A DNA stretch of 64,000 nt, taken from an uncultured Clostridium sp. (GTDB lineage: Bacteria; Bacillota; Clostridia; TANB77; CAG-508). The stretch is taken from the NCBI GenBank assembly GCA_946495655.1, contig CAMMDS010000004.1, forward strand, positions 1 through 64,000. Reading direction: 5' to 3'. Made by a program: the position numbers and the translations under genes. Under the pieces are notes generated by a model, which was not told where the DNA came from, did not search any database, and worked only from the letters and a program-made list of their open reading frames with translations. Positions 20,421 to 30,696 of this stretch are shown here, piece after piece (within the stretch, counting starts at the first letter, position 1; each line of letters opens with the position of its first letter).

Positions 20421-22506
20421 CTGTCTCATTTCCTTCACCTTCCTCTCTCATCTCTTGATAAACTTCCCATGGTAATTTATTCATATTTGGTTCTAAATTG
20501 TATTTTGAAACCATATCATATATTTCATCTCTAGCTCTATTTTTATTTTCAGCATTTTGGGCAAATTCTGCAAATCTTGGTAATTCTTTTTTTATTATAT
20601 TCTTTTCAACACTTCTATTTTTACATTCTTCATATGGAAATACAATAAAATCATACAATTCAGCATATTTTTTATAATCAGATGTTCTTAGTATTCTTCC
20701 TCTTCTTTGTATAAATTCTCTTGGATTTGATGTGCTGGACAAAAAGTAAGCTGTTTTGATGCTTGGTATATCTACGCCTTCATCTAGGCATTTAATTGCA
20801 ACTAAAATTTGATATTCTCCAGCTGAAAATTTTTGTAATATTTTCTTTCTATCTTCTATATCAACATCATAAACAAATTCATGTACTTTAAATCCCATAT
20901 CGCTAAGATGTTTTGTAACATCTTTACTTTCTCCTTGTGCAACATATACAAGTGTATGTGATATTGTCTCTGTTTGCATTTTTTCTTTTAATAATTTATA
21001 TAAAGTTACATACTTACTTCTACAAGTGTTCATTATTCTTCTTCGTTTTCTATATATTTTTTTAATATAATCATCATCTTCTTCATCACTGTTTCTTTTA
21101 TTTAAATAATTTGATATTCTTCTGGTTAATTCTGTATACTCTTCTTGTTCTTCGTAATCTAATCTTGTTACTATAGGATAGTAATAGTATGGAGTTAGTA
21201 AATTGTCCTGTATTGCTTTTTCTAATGTATACTCATATACAGTTTTATTAAAGTATTGTTTTATCTTTTGAGTTCCATCTTCATCAAACCATCTATCTGG
21301 TGTAGCAGATAATCCCAATCTAACCTCAATATTATCTAACATCATATTCTGTCCATTATTAGTTCCCATATTGTGGCATTCATCTGCTATTAAACAAAGA
21401 TTACTTTCTATTTTCTTTATCGCTTCATAAAAATCAGTAGATGTTGAAGTTTTATATGTTGAAACAATACATACATTATCGATAAGATGACTATTATAAT
21501 CTTTTATCCTCGAAATAAGTCTGTTGTACCATTTTTGTTTAGATCCCATACATTTTAGTATAGCTTCATACCCTTGTTCTGCAAGCTCTTCAGTCCATTG
21601 TTCTACCAAATGTGTAAAAGGAACTAATACTATAAGAAATTGTCTACCTTTCTCTTCTTTATATTTTAACATTGCAAATATACTTGTTAATGTTTTTCCC
21701 GTACCTGTAGCCATTTCAAATATGCCTTGCCAATTGTTTTCTTTCAATTTTTGTATAGCTTCTAATTGATATTTTCTTGGTTCTTTTTTCTTCACTGTGC
21801 TATTTCCAAATATATAATTTTTATCAAAATTTTGTGATAGGTCTCTAAATGTACATTTCAGCTTTTCTGGCATATCAATTACAGTATAAAATTCTCTTTG
21901 GCCATTCCACAATTCCATAAATCTTTTTTTATGTTCGTTACAATATTCAAAACCTGTCCCCCAACTTTTAAATACTGATACTCCCTCACCATTAAAATTT
22001 GCTTGTAATGATGCGTTTATTGAGCCATGTATACAAACCATATCTTGATTGTCTTCAAATATTGCTATTTTGTCATGATATATACCTATCCCATTTTTAC
22101 ATACTGCGAATTTCATTTCTAATATTTCTTCAGCAATAAGCCAAGACAAGAAATTCAGTAATTCTTTTTTATCTTTTGCATCAAATTTTTCTAACTCTTG
22201 CTTTATAGAATTATATATTACTTCATCAGTTTTTGCTTTGTTTCCTTTTTTTATTGCTTCATAGTCATCTTCTGTTAAGTTTGGAGAGGTAATCATATAT
22301 ATTTTTCCATTATTTTTAATAATACTTTCTATTCCTTCTAAAGCCACTTGTATCCAATTCGATGAAAAATAACCTATTCCTCTATAGTATTTATTTGACT
22401 CTTGCATTAAAGGAATAAATAAATCTTTTTCGATATTGTCTTTAGAACTATCATATATTAACTTAACTTCTACATCTCTAAGTCCCATTTTCACTCCAAC
22501 TTTCAC
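20410..22506 (-). CDS. PLD-like nuclease domain + DEAD/DEAH (SF2) helicase
   Basis: PLD-type HDKIAIFEDNQDMVCIHGSINAS; helicase EMATGTGKTLTS, DECHNMG, GLSATPDR, FIQRRGRILR. Confidence 0.85.
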   Translation of the reverse strand: MKVGVKMGLRDVEVKLIYDSSKDNIEKDLFIPLMQESNKYYRGIGYFSSNWIQVALEGIESIIKNNGKIYMITSPNLTEDDYEAIKKGNKAKTDEVIYNSIKQELEKFDAKDKKELLNFLSWLIAEEILEMKFAVCKNGIGIYHDKIAIFEDNQDMVCIHGSINASLQANFNGEGVSVFKSWGTGFEYCNEHKKRFMELWNGQREFYTVIDMPEKLKCTFRDLSQNFDKNYIFGNSTVKKKEPRKYQLEAIQKLKENNWQGIFEMATGTGKTLTSIFAMLKYKEEKGRQFLIVLVPFTHLVEQWTEELAEQGYEAILKCMGSKQKWYNRLISRIKDYNSHLIDNVCIVSTYKTSTSTDFYEAIKKIESNLCLIADECHNMGTNNGQNMMLDNIEVRLGLSATPDRWFDEDGTQKIKQYFNKTVYEYTLEKAIQDNLLTPYYYYPIVTRLDYEEQEEYTELTRRISNYLNKRNSDEEDDDYIKKIYRKRRRIMNTCRSKYVTLYKLLKEKMQTETISHTLVYVAQGESKDVTKHLSDMGFKVHEFVYDVDIEDRKKILQKFSAGEYQILVAIKCLDEGVDIPSIKTAYFLSSTSNPREFIQRRGRILRTSDYKKYAELYDFIVFPYEECKNRSVEKNIIKKELPRFAEFAQNAENKNRARDEIYDMVSKYNLEPNMNKLPWEVYQEMREEGEGNETDEY

Positions 22507-25500
22507 AATATTTGTATAATACCATCATTGAATTCTATCCTTGGATCTTCAAGAAAATCTTTCGGTATTTCTTTTTTTATTATATTTTTTCTTATCAGAT
22601 ATTCTTTTATTTTACTTACCCTAATATATTTACATTTCAACTCTTTTTCCATAATATTTAATAACAAATCATTAAAATTTTCTATCTTACTTTCTTTTCT
22701 AACTATGATCGGCATGTAATATCTCCAATCTATTATATCTTTTTCTACTTCTTTGTAATATTTATTTAATACTTTTTTTACAATAGAGTTTAAAGAATAT
22801 TGATTCCATGTAAAATATTTAATTTGTGGTAAATTATTCATTTTTGTTTCTAAATCTTTTAACACTAAATATTCTTTACCTATAATTTGTTCGTCAACAA
22901 ATTTTTTTATTTGATTTGTTTCATTTTCAGATAAATTAACATTTTTCATATTCATATATGTATCTATATCAATTTTAAATAATTCTTTTTGTAACTTTGA
23001 TATTACAGTTGATGCTGTGCCTGCTTTAAAATTCATTTCTTGTGTAAATTCTACAATATCATTTCTTTCTATATATTTAAAGTCTTTGAAATAATCATTT
23101 ATTACATAATCCAATTCAAATTTGTTATCATCAATTGTTTTATCTAAAATAAAATTATTTTTAAAATTATATTGTGATTCTAATTTTATTTTTAAAAGAT
23201 TATATAATGATTCAACATCATTTATTTTGTTTTCTATTAAATCCAATTCTATTTCTTTGTATATAGTATAAACAGGTACATATTTTCTTTTTTTCATTTC
23301 TTTTTCTATTGCTTCTGTAATAATAGATTTCATTTCATCTGTGAATCTAATTAGATCAATATGATTAATTTTTTTATGTTTATCCCAATATATTAATTTT
23401 TCAGAAATTGCAATAACGTTACTTAATCTATCTTCATTTAAATCAAATTTATATTTTATTTCATCTACTATAACCGCTTCTCCTTTATTTAATATATATT
23501 CTTCTATTTTTTCAGGTTTAGTTAAATTATTATAATCATTGCTTAATTTTGAAATATTTAATCTTCTAAATGAAAATTCATCATCATATAAATATCTTAA
23601 TATTCCATATAAAAATATTTCGTTATTTATTGAAGTTTTTTCTAATAAATCTTTTTTGAACATATTAAATATAGTATGTGGAGAAACATTTTCTTTTGTT
23701 TTTAAGATTTTTATTAATTCTTTTCTTATTTGATTAATTAAATGTTTATCTACTTTTACATTGTCGAAATGTATATATTTGTTATTATCGCATATAATTA
23801 TATTTCTTTCTCTTGATAAAGATGATTTTATTGCATGTGCTTCTTGACTATATTCTATTTCATTTCCAAATATTTCTCTTATTTTTTCTTTTAATTTTTC
23901 TATTCCATCATCATCTAATTTTATTCCATCTTTAAAATAATTTTTTACTATATACTGAAACAAAAATGTATTACTATTTTTTTTACAATAAATGTTATTA
24001 ATTACATGGTAACCTCTTCTTTCTAAATAACTTTCAAAATATTCTATTGGTAAATAATCTATCTGTTCTTCTTCTAAAACATTTTCAATTTTATCGATTT
24101 CTTCATAGTAGTAAAAAACATCTCCTAGTTCCTTTACAATATTATCATATATATTTTGTATGTTTTTTGAATTTGATTTTGTAAAAATGTTTAAATCTTG
24201 TATGTACTGAATATCTTTTATGTTACTATTTATAAGAAGATATTTTATTACTTTTACATCATTTAAAGGATATATTTTTTCTAGATCTTCTTGTGTTAAA
24301 AACTGTTTTTCATTAATATAATTTTTTATTATCTTAAATATTGTTTTTATATATTTTTGAAGTTCTGCTTCTACACTATTAATTCTTTGTCTCACTCTTT
24401 CTTTAGTAATTCCCAATTCTTGGCCTATTTTTTCTAATGTATAATTATTGTTTATTCGTTTATATAATAGATTAATAGAACTATTTTTTTCCTTTATGTC
24501 ATCTAAATCTTTATACAAAAATAAAGTTAAATTATCATCTTTGTATTTTAAATCAATTTCATGTATTAATTTAGAAAATTTTTCAATATCAAATTTCTCA
24601 AAAATATCTATAAAATTTATATCTTTTATTGATTGATAATTTTGTTTTAAACAATACACATATATTTCTTCATCAATTTCTTTTATACTTGATAATAAAT
24701 CATCTATTTCATGCTCTCCTATAGAAAAAATTTCATTTGTAAATTCCTTAACCCTACTAATTTCACTGTTTTCATTTATTAATAAAAATAAATTTAAAGT
24801 TTCCAATTGATTAATTTTTGTTATATTTAATCTTTGTAATTTATTATAAATTTTTCCATATTTATTATCGAGAAAAATATTTTCTAAATCGTCTTGTATT
24901 GAATATACATATTTTATTTTATTAACATATTTATAATTTATTAACTCAAGAATTTTCATACAGTCTGCTAAGTTCATTGGAGTAAAATTGTATTTAAAGA
25001 AATTCTTATAATCCCAATTGGTAAAATCTTCAAGTTTCGTTACTTTATTTCTTTCTATTTCTTGTAAAAATATATTTATTGTTTTACTTGATTTTGAGTT
25101 TTGATTAATTACATCTAATAAATTATTACATTTTGTTGTCTCTTCATTATCGATTTTAAGATTTAATAGATATTCTACGTCTTCCAATGTCATTTTATTA
25201 TTCATAACTAATTTAATAAAATCAGTATGTTTTAATTTTATTACATGTTTTATTTTTTTTGAATTACAATATTCTTTAAATTTGTAACTTAGATCTAATT
25301 TATTAATTTCTTCTGCTCCATTAAAACAAAAGTTATTATTACATGTTAAATCAATTTCATTTGTTTTTAACAATTTTATAAATTTTCCAATCCTTGTAAT
25401 ACCTACTCCTTTTATTAAAAGCAGTTCATTCTTATTCAAATTAGATAATTCTCTTTTATTATTTTTTATACCTCTTTCTTTTAAAAACTTAGAAATAAGC

Positions 25501-26039
25501 TTATCTTTTATTTCTATAATATCTTCATCTTCTATTGAATTTTCTTCATCATATTTTTCTTCATTCTGGCAAAGAATCTGAAAGCCACATCTTTCAAGGT
25601 GGTTTGCAAGTAAATCCAAATCTATATTTGAATTAAAATATTGAAATCCTTCTAGAGGGATATAATTAAAAAATAGATCAGAATCAATTTTAAATTTTTC
25701 TGTAAATTTGCCTAATAAAAACATTCCAAAATTGATCTTTTTATATTTTTCAGTATTTTTATTAGTATAAATATATCTATAGTTATTTTTATCAATACTA
25801 AATCTAGGCAAAATAGATTGCGGAGTGTTAGTTATAAATGTAAAACCTCTTAATACCAATTCATCAATAAATTTAAGTATAAAATCATAATCTTTATTTG
25901 CTACATTCCTTATATCATCAATAGTTATATTATCCAAATTTTCTATATGATTATATTCCTTAAATTTATTAATATAATAACTATTATTAAATTCATATTT
26001 TTCTGGTACATGTGGTAGTTTATATATTCCTTCGTCCAT
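22503..26039 (-). CDS. Large (1178 aa) protein with HhH-like and sigma-70 region-4-like HTH segments
   Basis: HhH-like NELLLIKGVGITRIGKFIKLL; sigma r4-like YTLEKIGQELGITKERVRQRINSVEAELQ; 4-bp overlap with the helicase gene. Confidence 0.6.
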   Translation of the reverse strand: MDEGIYKLPHVPEKYEFNNSYYINKFKEYNHIENLDNITIDDIRNVANKDYDFILKFIDELVLRGFTFITNTPQSILPRFSIDKNNYRYIYTNKNTEKYKKINFGMFLLGKFTEKFKIDSDLFFNYIPLEGFQYFNSNIDLDLLANHLERCGFQILCQNEEKYDEENSIEDEDIIEIKDKLISKFLKERGIKNNKRELSNLNKNELLLIKGVGITRIGKFIKLLKTNEIDLTCNNNFCFNGAEEINKLDLSYKFKEYCNSKKIKHVIKLKHTDFIKLVMNNKMTLEDVEYLLNLKIDNEETTKCNNLLDVINQNSKSSKTINIFLQEIERNKVTKLEDFTNWDYKNFFKYNFTPMNLADCMKILELINYKYVNKIKYVYSIQDDLENIFLDNKYGKIYNKLQRLNITKINQLETLNLFLLINENSEISRVKEFTNEIFSIGEHEIDDLLSSIKEIDEEIYVYCLKQNYQSIKDINFIDIFEKFDIEKFSKLIHEIDLKYKDDNLTLFLYKDLDDIKEKNSSINLLYKRINNNYTLEKIGQELGITKERVRQRINSVEAELQKYIKTIFKIIKNYINEKQFLTQEDLEKIYPLNDVKVIKYLLINSNIKDIQYIQDLNIFTKSNSKNIQNIYDNIVKELGDVFYYYEEIDKIENVLEEEQIDYLPIEYFESYLERRGYHVINNIYCKKNSNTFLFQYIVKNYFKDGIKLDDDGIEKLKEKIREIFGNEIEYSQEAHAIKSSLSRERNIIICDNNKYIHFDNVKVDKHLINQIRKELIKILKTKENVSPHTIFNMFKKDLLEKTSINNEIFLYGILRYLYDDEFSFRRLNISKLSNDYNNLTKPEKIEEYILNKGEAVIVDEIKYKFDLNEDRLSNVIAISEKLIYWDKHKKINHIDLIRFTDEMKSIITEAIEKEMKKRKYVPVYTIYKEIELDLIENKINDVESLYNLLKIKLESQYNFKNNFILDKTIDDNKFELDYVINDYFKDFKYIERNDIVEFTQEMNFKAGTASTVISKLQKELFKIDIDTYMNMKNVNLSENETNQIKKFVDEQIIGKEYLVLKDLETKMNNLPQIKYFTWNQYSLNSIVKKVLNKYYKEVEKDIIDWRYYMPIIVRKESKIENFNDLLLNIMEKELKCKYIRVSKIKEYLIRKNIIKKEIPKDFLEDPRIEFNDGIIQIL

Positions 26040-26085
26040 ATTTTTACCTTCTTATTTTATTACACATTTACTTTTGGATATTATA

Positions 26086-26691
26086 TCATATATTTGCTTG
26101 TTTATCTATATTATTCCATCTTTTATTTACTATATTCCAATTGATTATATTCCAAAAAGCATTTATATAGTCTGCTCTATTTGTTTTATATTGTAAATAA
26201 TATGAGTGTTCCCACATATCTAAAACAAGAAGTGGTACACAGCCCCATAATGTTAAATTTTGATGTTTCTCACATTGTAATATTTCTAATTTTTTAAATG
26301 CAGGTACCCATACAAGCAAATTCCATCCTGAGGCTTCAACAACTTTACTACTCTCTGTGAATTGCATTTTAAATTTATCAAAACTACTAAAATCAATATT
26401 AATTTGCTTCATCAAATCAACTCTTGGACTTGTGGGTATCGCAGGTCCCATACTAGTAAAAAACAACTCATGTAATATTGCTCCAGATCCCAAAAAGCTT
26501 AAATCTTTTTCCAAGCATTTTATGTTTTTAAAATCATTTGTATCTCTTGCTTGTTTTAGTTTTTCTTCTGTTTTATTAGTATTATCAACATAACCAGAAT
26601 AAAGAATATCATAATGAAGTACTAAAGTTTCTTTATTGTAATATGGTTCTAAAGCATCTACTGGATAAGGTAAATCAATTTTGTTTATCAT
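26086..26691 (-). CDS. Fe/Mn-type superoxide dismutase homologue (divergent)
   Basis: YPVDALEPYYNKETLVLHYD, LHELFF, LDMWEHSYYLQYK: predicted metal ligands His/His/Asp/His retained. Confidence 0.75.
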   Translation of the reverse strand: MINKIDLPYPVDALEPYYNKETLVLHYDILYSGYVDNTNKTEEKLKQARDTNDFKNIKCLEKDLSFLGSGAILHELFFTSMGPAIPTSPRVDLMKQINIDFSSFDKFKMQFTESSKVVEASGWNLLVWVPAFKKLEILQCEKHQNLTLWGCVPLLVLDMWEHSYYLQYKTNRADYINAFWNIINWNIVNKRWNNIDKQANI

Positions 26692-26718
26692 TTCTTTCTC
26701 CTTAATATTTATATAAAA

Positions 26719-27177
26719 TTATCTATTTAATAAATATATTCCAACATTTAAGTATGTTGCAAAAATTGTCCATATTAGATATGGTATTTGTAAATAAGCC
26801 GACAATTTATTTTCTTTATAAAATTCCATTATCATTTTAATAATTAATATTACTAATAATATTATCCATATACATGAGAATAATCTCCATTTAAATACAA
26901 AAAATAATATTGGCCAGATTAAATTTACTATTAATTGTAAGTAATATGTTTTATTGATTTTTTCATTAATTAATCCTTTTGTATCTAATATTCCATAAGA
27001 TATTCCCATTAAAATATATAGTATCGTCCAAACTATACCAAATATAAATCCTGGTGGTGATAGTGGTGGTTTATTTAAAGTGTTGTAATCCATAAACTGA
27101 GATACTATTAATCCTACAAGACCTCCTAAAATAACTGGTATTAAAATTGCTTTAATCCAAACTTTTTTGTTTTTCAA
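26719..27177 (-). CDS. TspO/MBR family membrane protein
   Basis: Five TM segments; PPLSPPGFIFGIVWTILYILMGISYG. Confidence 0.88.
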   Translation of the reverse strand: MKNKKVWIKAILIPVILGGLVGLIVSQFMDYNTLNKPPLSPPGFIFGIVWTILYILMGISYGILDTKGLINEKINKTYYLQLIVNLIWPILFFVFKWRLFSCIWIILLVILIIKMIMEFYKENKLSAYLQIPYLIWTIFATYLNVGIYLLNR

Positions 27178-27198
27178 AATAACCTCCTAAACAATAAA

Positions 27199-27246
27199 AA
27201 ACTGAATATAATATAATAAATTTCTTTATCATATTATATTCAGTTT
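27199..27246 (-). terminator. Terminator of SDR gene
   Basis: AAACTGAATATAATATGATAAAG...ATTATATTCAGTTTTTT on minus strand. Confidence 0.6.
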
Positions 27247-27267
27247 AATTTGCTTTATTCGTTTAAG

Positions 27268-28050
27268 TTATACTCCTACACTCATTGTCTCTGGTAGTGT
27301 AGATCCACCGTCAATGACATAGCTTTGACCTGTTAAATAAGAAGCTTCATTACTTGCTAAAAATGCTGCAAGTTCTCCAAGTTCTTCTATTGTACCTAAT
27401 CTTTTCATTGGAATACCTTTAGCAATTCCTTCAACTACCGAATCCGGATTATTACTATCAGAATCTTTTGCAATTCCTTCTACCATAGGTGTCATTATAT
27501 ATCCTGGAAGTATCGCATTTACACGTATTCCTTTTTCAACCACTTCTGCTGCTAATCCTTTTGTAAATCCAAGTAAAGCTGCCTTTGTTGTAGCATATGC
27601 TACCTCTCCTGTATCTGCAACCATTGTACCTGTTACAGAAGACATGTTAACAATTGCTCCACCTTGTCCCATATGAGGTAGTACAGCTTTTGACATATTC
27701 CATGCTCCCTTAATATTAATATCAAAATGAAAATCTCTTATTTCGTCTGTTGTTTCTAAGAAAGGAGTTAGTTTTGCAACACCTGCATTATTTACTAATA
27801 TATCAACATGTCCATGTTTTTCTATTACTTTATCTACCGCTTCTTTTATTTTTTCATTATCACGAATGTCTACTTTATACCCGTCTACTTCATATCCTTC
27901 TTTTTTTAAATTTTCTACTGTTTCAAATAATTTCTCTGAATAATCAAATATTGATATTTTAGCACCATATTTTAAGAATACTTTAACAATTCCTAATCCA
28001 TTTCCCATAGCTCCTCCTGTAACTATGGCCACTTTATTTTCTAATTTCAT
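27268..28050 (-). CDS. SDR family oxidoreductase (FabG-like)
   Basis: TGGAMGNGLG, NNAGVA, S...YATTKAAL; RBS supports start at MKLENK. Confidence 0.85.
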   Translation of the reverse strand: MKLENKVAIVTGGAMGNGLGIVKVFLKYGAKISIFDYSEKLFETVENLKKEGYEVDGYKVDIRDNEKIKEAVDKVIEKHGHVDILVNNAGVAKLTPFLETTDEIRDFHFDINIKGAWNMSKAVLPHMGQGGAIVNMSSVTGTMVADTGEVAYATTKAALLGFTKGLAAEVVEKGIRVNAILPGYIMTPMVEGIAKDSDSNNPDSVVEGIAKGIPMKRLGTIEELGELAAFLASNEASYLTGQSYVIDGGSTLPETMSVGV

Positions 28051-28113
28051 ACATTCCTCCATTCTGGCAATCTCGCCAAGTAATTAATATTTTCTATTAT
28101 GTACTTTTTTGAA

Positions 28114-30045
28114 TTATATATTTATTTTTTGCAAAAGTAAAGACCTATATTTTCTATAGGTCTTACTATCTGCGGTGTTATCTTCCTCCACCGCCACCTC
28201 CGGCCACCGGCCTCCGCCGCCTCCGCCAGAGAAACCTCCGCCTCCACCAGTTGATGATGAGTAAGCAGATGAAATCGATGAGTTAATTGCACTACTGAAA
28301 CTTGATGAAAAATTACTATGATACATAAAATACATGTATGTTGATGTATTCAAAGTATCTAAAGAATCTATATTTGGATAAACTGTTTTTAATTGTTTTA
28401 ATACTTTATCTGCAATTCCAAATGCAGTAGCATAAACCAAATAATGCTCCCATACCTCTATAGCTGGAACTTCTTTCTCATTTAATAATGAGAAATCTTC
28501 CATATATTTTTTTAACCCTTTCCATTTTTCCTTAGCATTTACTCCTTTTTGTGTTAATACATTACTCTTTTTCTTTATTCTAGAACATAATATTCCGTTT
28601 ATTAGAAATATTATTGATAGTGGAAATGCCCAAAATAGTGTTATTATTACAAATACATAATATACTCCTGCGAGTCCATTGTAATTCACATAATCCTCTT
28701 TTATTTCTTTACTTATCATTTCCTCTTCTGCTAATTGCTTTTCTATTAATTTTCCGTTTCTTTCTATTAAACTTGCTACACTTGATGAATGTGAAGTAAT
28801 ATATTTTTCTAACTCTTTTATCTCTATTTCTTTTTTTGATTTGTATATTTTTGATATAAAGTTTAGTATTGCTTTTTCATCACTTTTTAATGAATTATCC
28901 GCTTCTTTTAATTTCTTTATATAAATCTTCTCTTTGTTTTTCTCATCTTTTTCTACTCTTAAGTCTAGATATTTTTTTAATTTTAAATCAAGAATAGTTG
29001 CAGAAAATATTTTCCCAAAACGATTTGATATTCCAGTATATGTTTCTTCTAAAATATATACTGCTTCACCTGGTGTCGTTTTTTCGTCTGGAAGTTCTCT
29101 AAAATAATCTAATTTTTGCTCTGGTTTATATTTTTGCATTCCATTTAATTTTTTGCCATATTTCACTGCTTTTTCTATAAAAATTATACATAATGCTAAT
29201 ACAACAAAAATCATAAAGACAACTATGACGTCATCTTGAATTTCTTCCCATTGTCTTCTTAAGTTAGCCTGTTTAGCCCATTTTGATTCTTCTTTTATAA
29301 CTTCATCATATCTATCTTCATCATAGATTCTACCAGAAGTTGTTATCATATTTGTAGGAAATAATGTCCTTACTTCAACATACACACCTGCATCAAAATC
29401 ATCTATTTTAAATTTTATTGTATTTTCATCTGTAACATATATTTCTCCATTCAACCCTTCTGTATGTCCCCATACTTTTATATCGTCAATATTATTTGCA
29501 TCTTCCGGAAGAATTATTGTCCCAGTGATTTTATCAGCATCAATCTCAAAATTTTCTCCTACAAATTGCCAATAAAGCTCAGCATAATCGTTATATTTTC
29601 CTATTGCATCTTTTACCGTATAAGAAATCTCATATGTTTTTGTATCATAGCTATTATCCAATCCTACTCCCCATGCAATCTCAAAATCACCTTTAGAATT
29701 TTTTAGCGCATAATAGCAGTTTTTTGTAACATGATACATTTCTTCATCTATTTGTGTAAATTCTTTATTTAATGTAACATCTTTAACTTTTACATTTTCT
29801 ATACTAGAATACTTGTCTTTATCTGTTTTAAAAGTTTTATATAATGTATTAGTGTTTCTTATATCTATATTCCAAGTTTCTGTTACATCCATACTTCCAT
29901 CAGAATTAATAGTAACAGAAAAATCAAGTTTATTTAGATATAGACTACCATCATCTGCTGCTTTAGCATTGTTGTTAATAAAAATTACATTAAACATGAA
30001 AATAAACATAAATATAACAAATAGTTTTTTCAAATTTCTAAGCAT
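28114..30045 (-). CDS. DUF2207-type predicted membrane protein with Gly-rich C-terminus
   Basis: Signal peptide, DUF2207-like domain, TM segments, C-terminal STGGGGGFSGGGGGG; see finding on the C-terminal frame. Confidence 0.75.
   Translation of the reverse strand: MLRNLKKLFVIFMFIFMFNVIFINNNAKAADDGSLYLNKLDFSVTINSDGSMDVTETWNIDIRNTNTLYKTFKTDKDKYSSIENVKVKDVTLNKEFTQIDEEMYHVTKNCYYALKNSKGDFEIAWGVGLDNSYDTKTYEISYTVKDAIGKYNDYAELYWQFVGENFEIDADKITGTIILPEDANNIDDIKVWGHTEGLNGEIYVTDENTIKFKIDDFDAGVYVEVRTLFPTNMITTSGRIYDEDRYDEVIKEESKWAKQANLRRQWEEIQDDVIVVFMIFVVLALCIIFIEKAVKYGKKLNGMQKYKPEQKLDYFRELPDEKTTPGEAVYILEETYTGISNRFGKIFSATILDLKLKKYLDLRVEKDEKNKEKIYIKKLKEADNSLKSDEKAILNFISKIYKSKKEIEIKELEKYITSHSSSVASLIERNGKLIEKQLAEEEMISKEIKEDYVNYNGLAGVYYVFVIITLFWAFPLSIIFLINGILCSRIKKKSNVLTQKGVNAKEKWKGLKKYMEDFSLLNEKEVPAIEVWEHYLVYATAFGIADKVLKQLKTVYPNIDSLDTLNTSTYMYFMYHSNFSSSFSSAINSSISSAYSSSTGGGGGFSGGGGGGRWPEVAVEEDNTADSKTYRKYRSLLLQKINI
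28140..28164 (-). terminator. Hairpin inside the annotated 3' end of the DUF2207 ORF
   Basis: AAGACCTATA ttttc TATAGGTCTT. Confidence 0.55.
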
Positions 30046-30278
30046 ATTCTATCTCCTTTATTTTATATATTTATATAATAGCATTAATCAAATTATTCTT
30101 CAATCTATTTAAATTACTACTATTTTCTTTTTTCTACTTTAATTAAAAATCATTTACATTATATCATAAATTATTGGAATATTTTAGTTTTTTTCTGCAT
30201 ATAATTATATAAAGTATTAATTAAGCATAATGTAATGAAAATATTTTTATAAATTACATAAAAAATACCGCTTATGTA

Positions 30279-30308
30279 TTGACAATATATTATTTTAAGT
30301 AGTATAAT
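30279..30308 (+). promoter_or_regulatory. Sigma-70/A promoter for tRNA-fMet
   Basis: TTGACA - 18 nt - TATAAT upstream of the tRNA. Confidence 0.75.
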
Positions 30309-30324
30309 TAATATGTTAACATAT

Positions 30325-30400
<76 letters not shown>

Positions 30401-30494
30401 AAGTATATATCACTAGAACTGTAACGGTTTTAGTGATTTTTTATTGCCTTAAACTTAGTTGCAATAATGCTTAAAAATGGCATTATTATGTCAA

Positions 30495-30517
30495 ATTGGG
30501 TAAAAATTGGGTAAAAT
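30495..30517 (+). repeat. Left inner direct repeat (candidate integrase arm site)
   Basis: ATTGGGTAAAAATTGGGTAAAAT, identical to 51475-51497. Confidence 0.75.
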
Positions 30518-30696
30518 AACCACCTCAAACGCCCGAAATTCTAATAAAAATTCAATAAAAAATTTGCTATAAATTTATAATTTTTATAAAAATCTTCAAG
30601 TAAAAAACTTTTGGGAAAGAGATATAAAATCTCAAAGTTTTTTACTTTTTAATATCGTGAAAATTTGTAATTTGTGAAAATTAGAAAAAAGTGAAA

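Noticed and set aside
17721-26039. Canonical Dnd phosphorothioation system
   Set aside because: DndD-like and associated-protein-like genes are present, but no DndA, DndB, DndC or DndE was recognised in the window.
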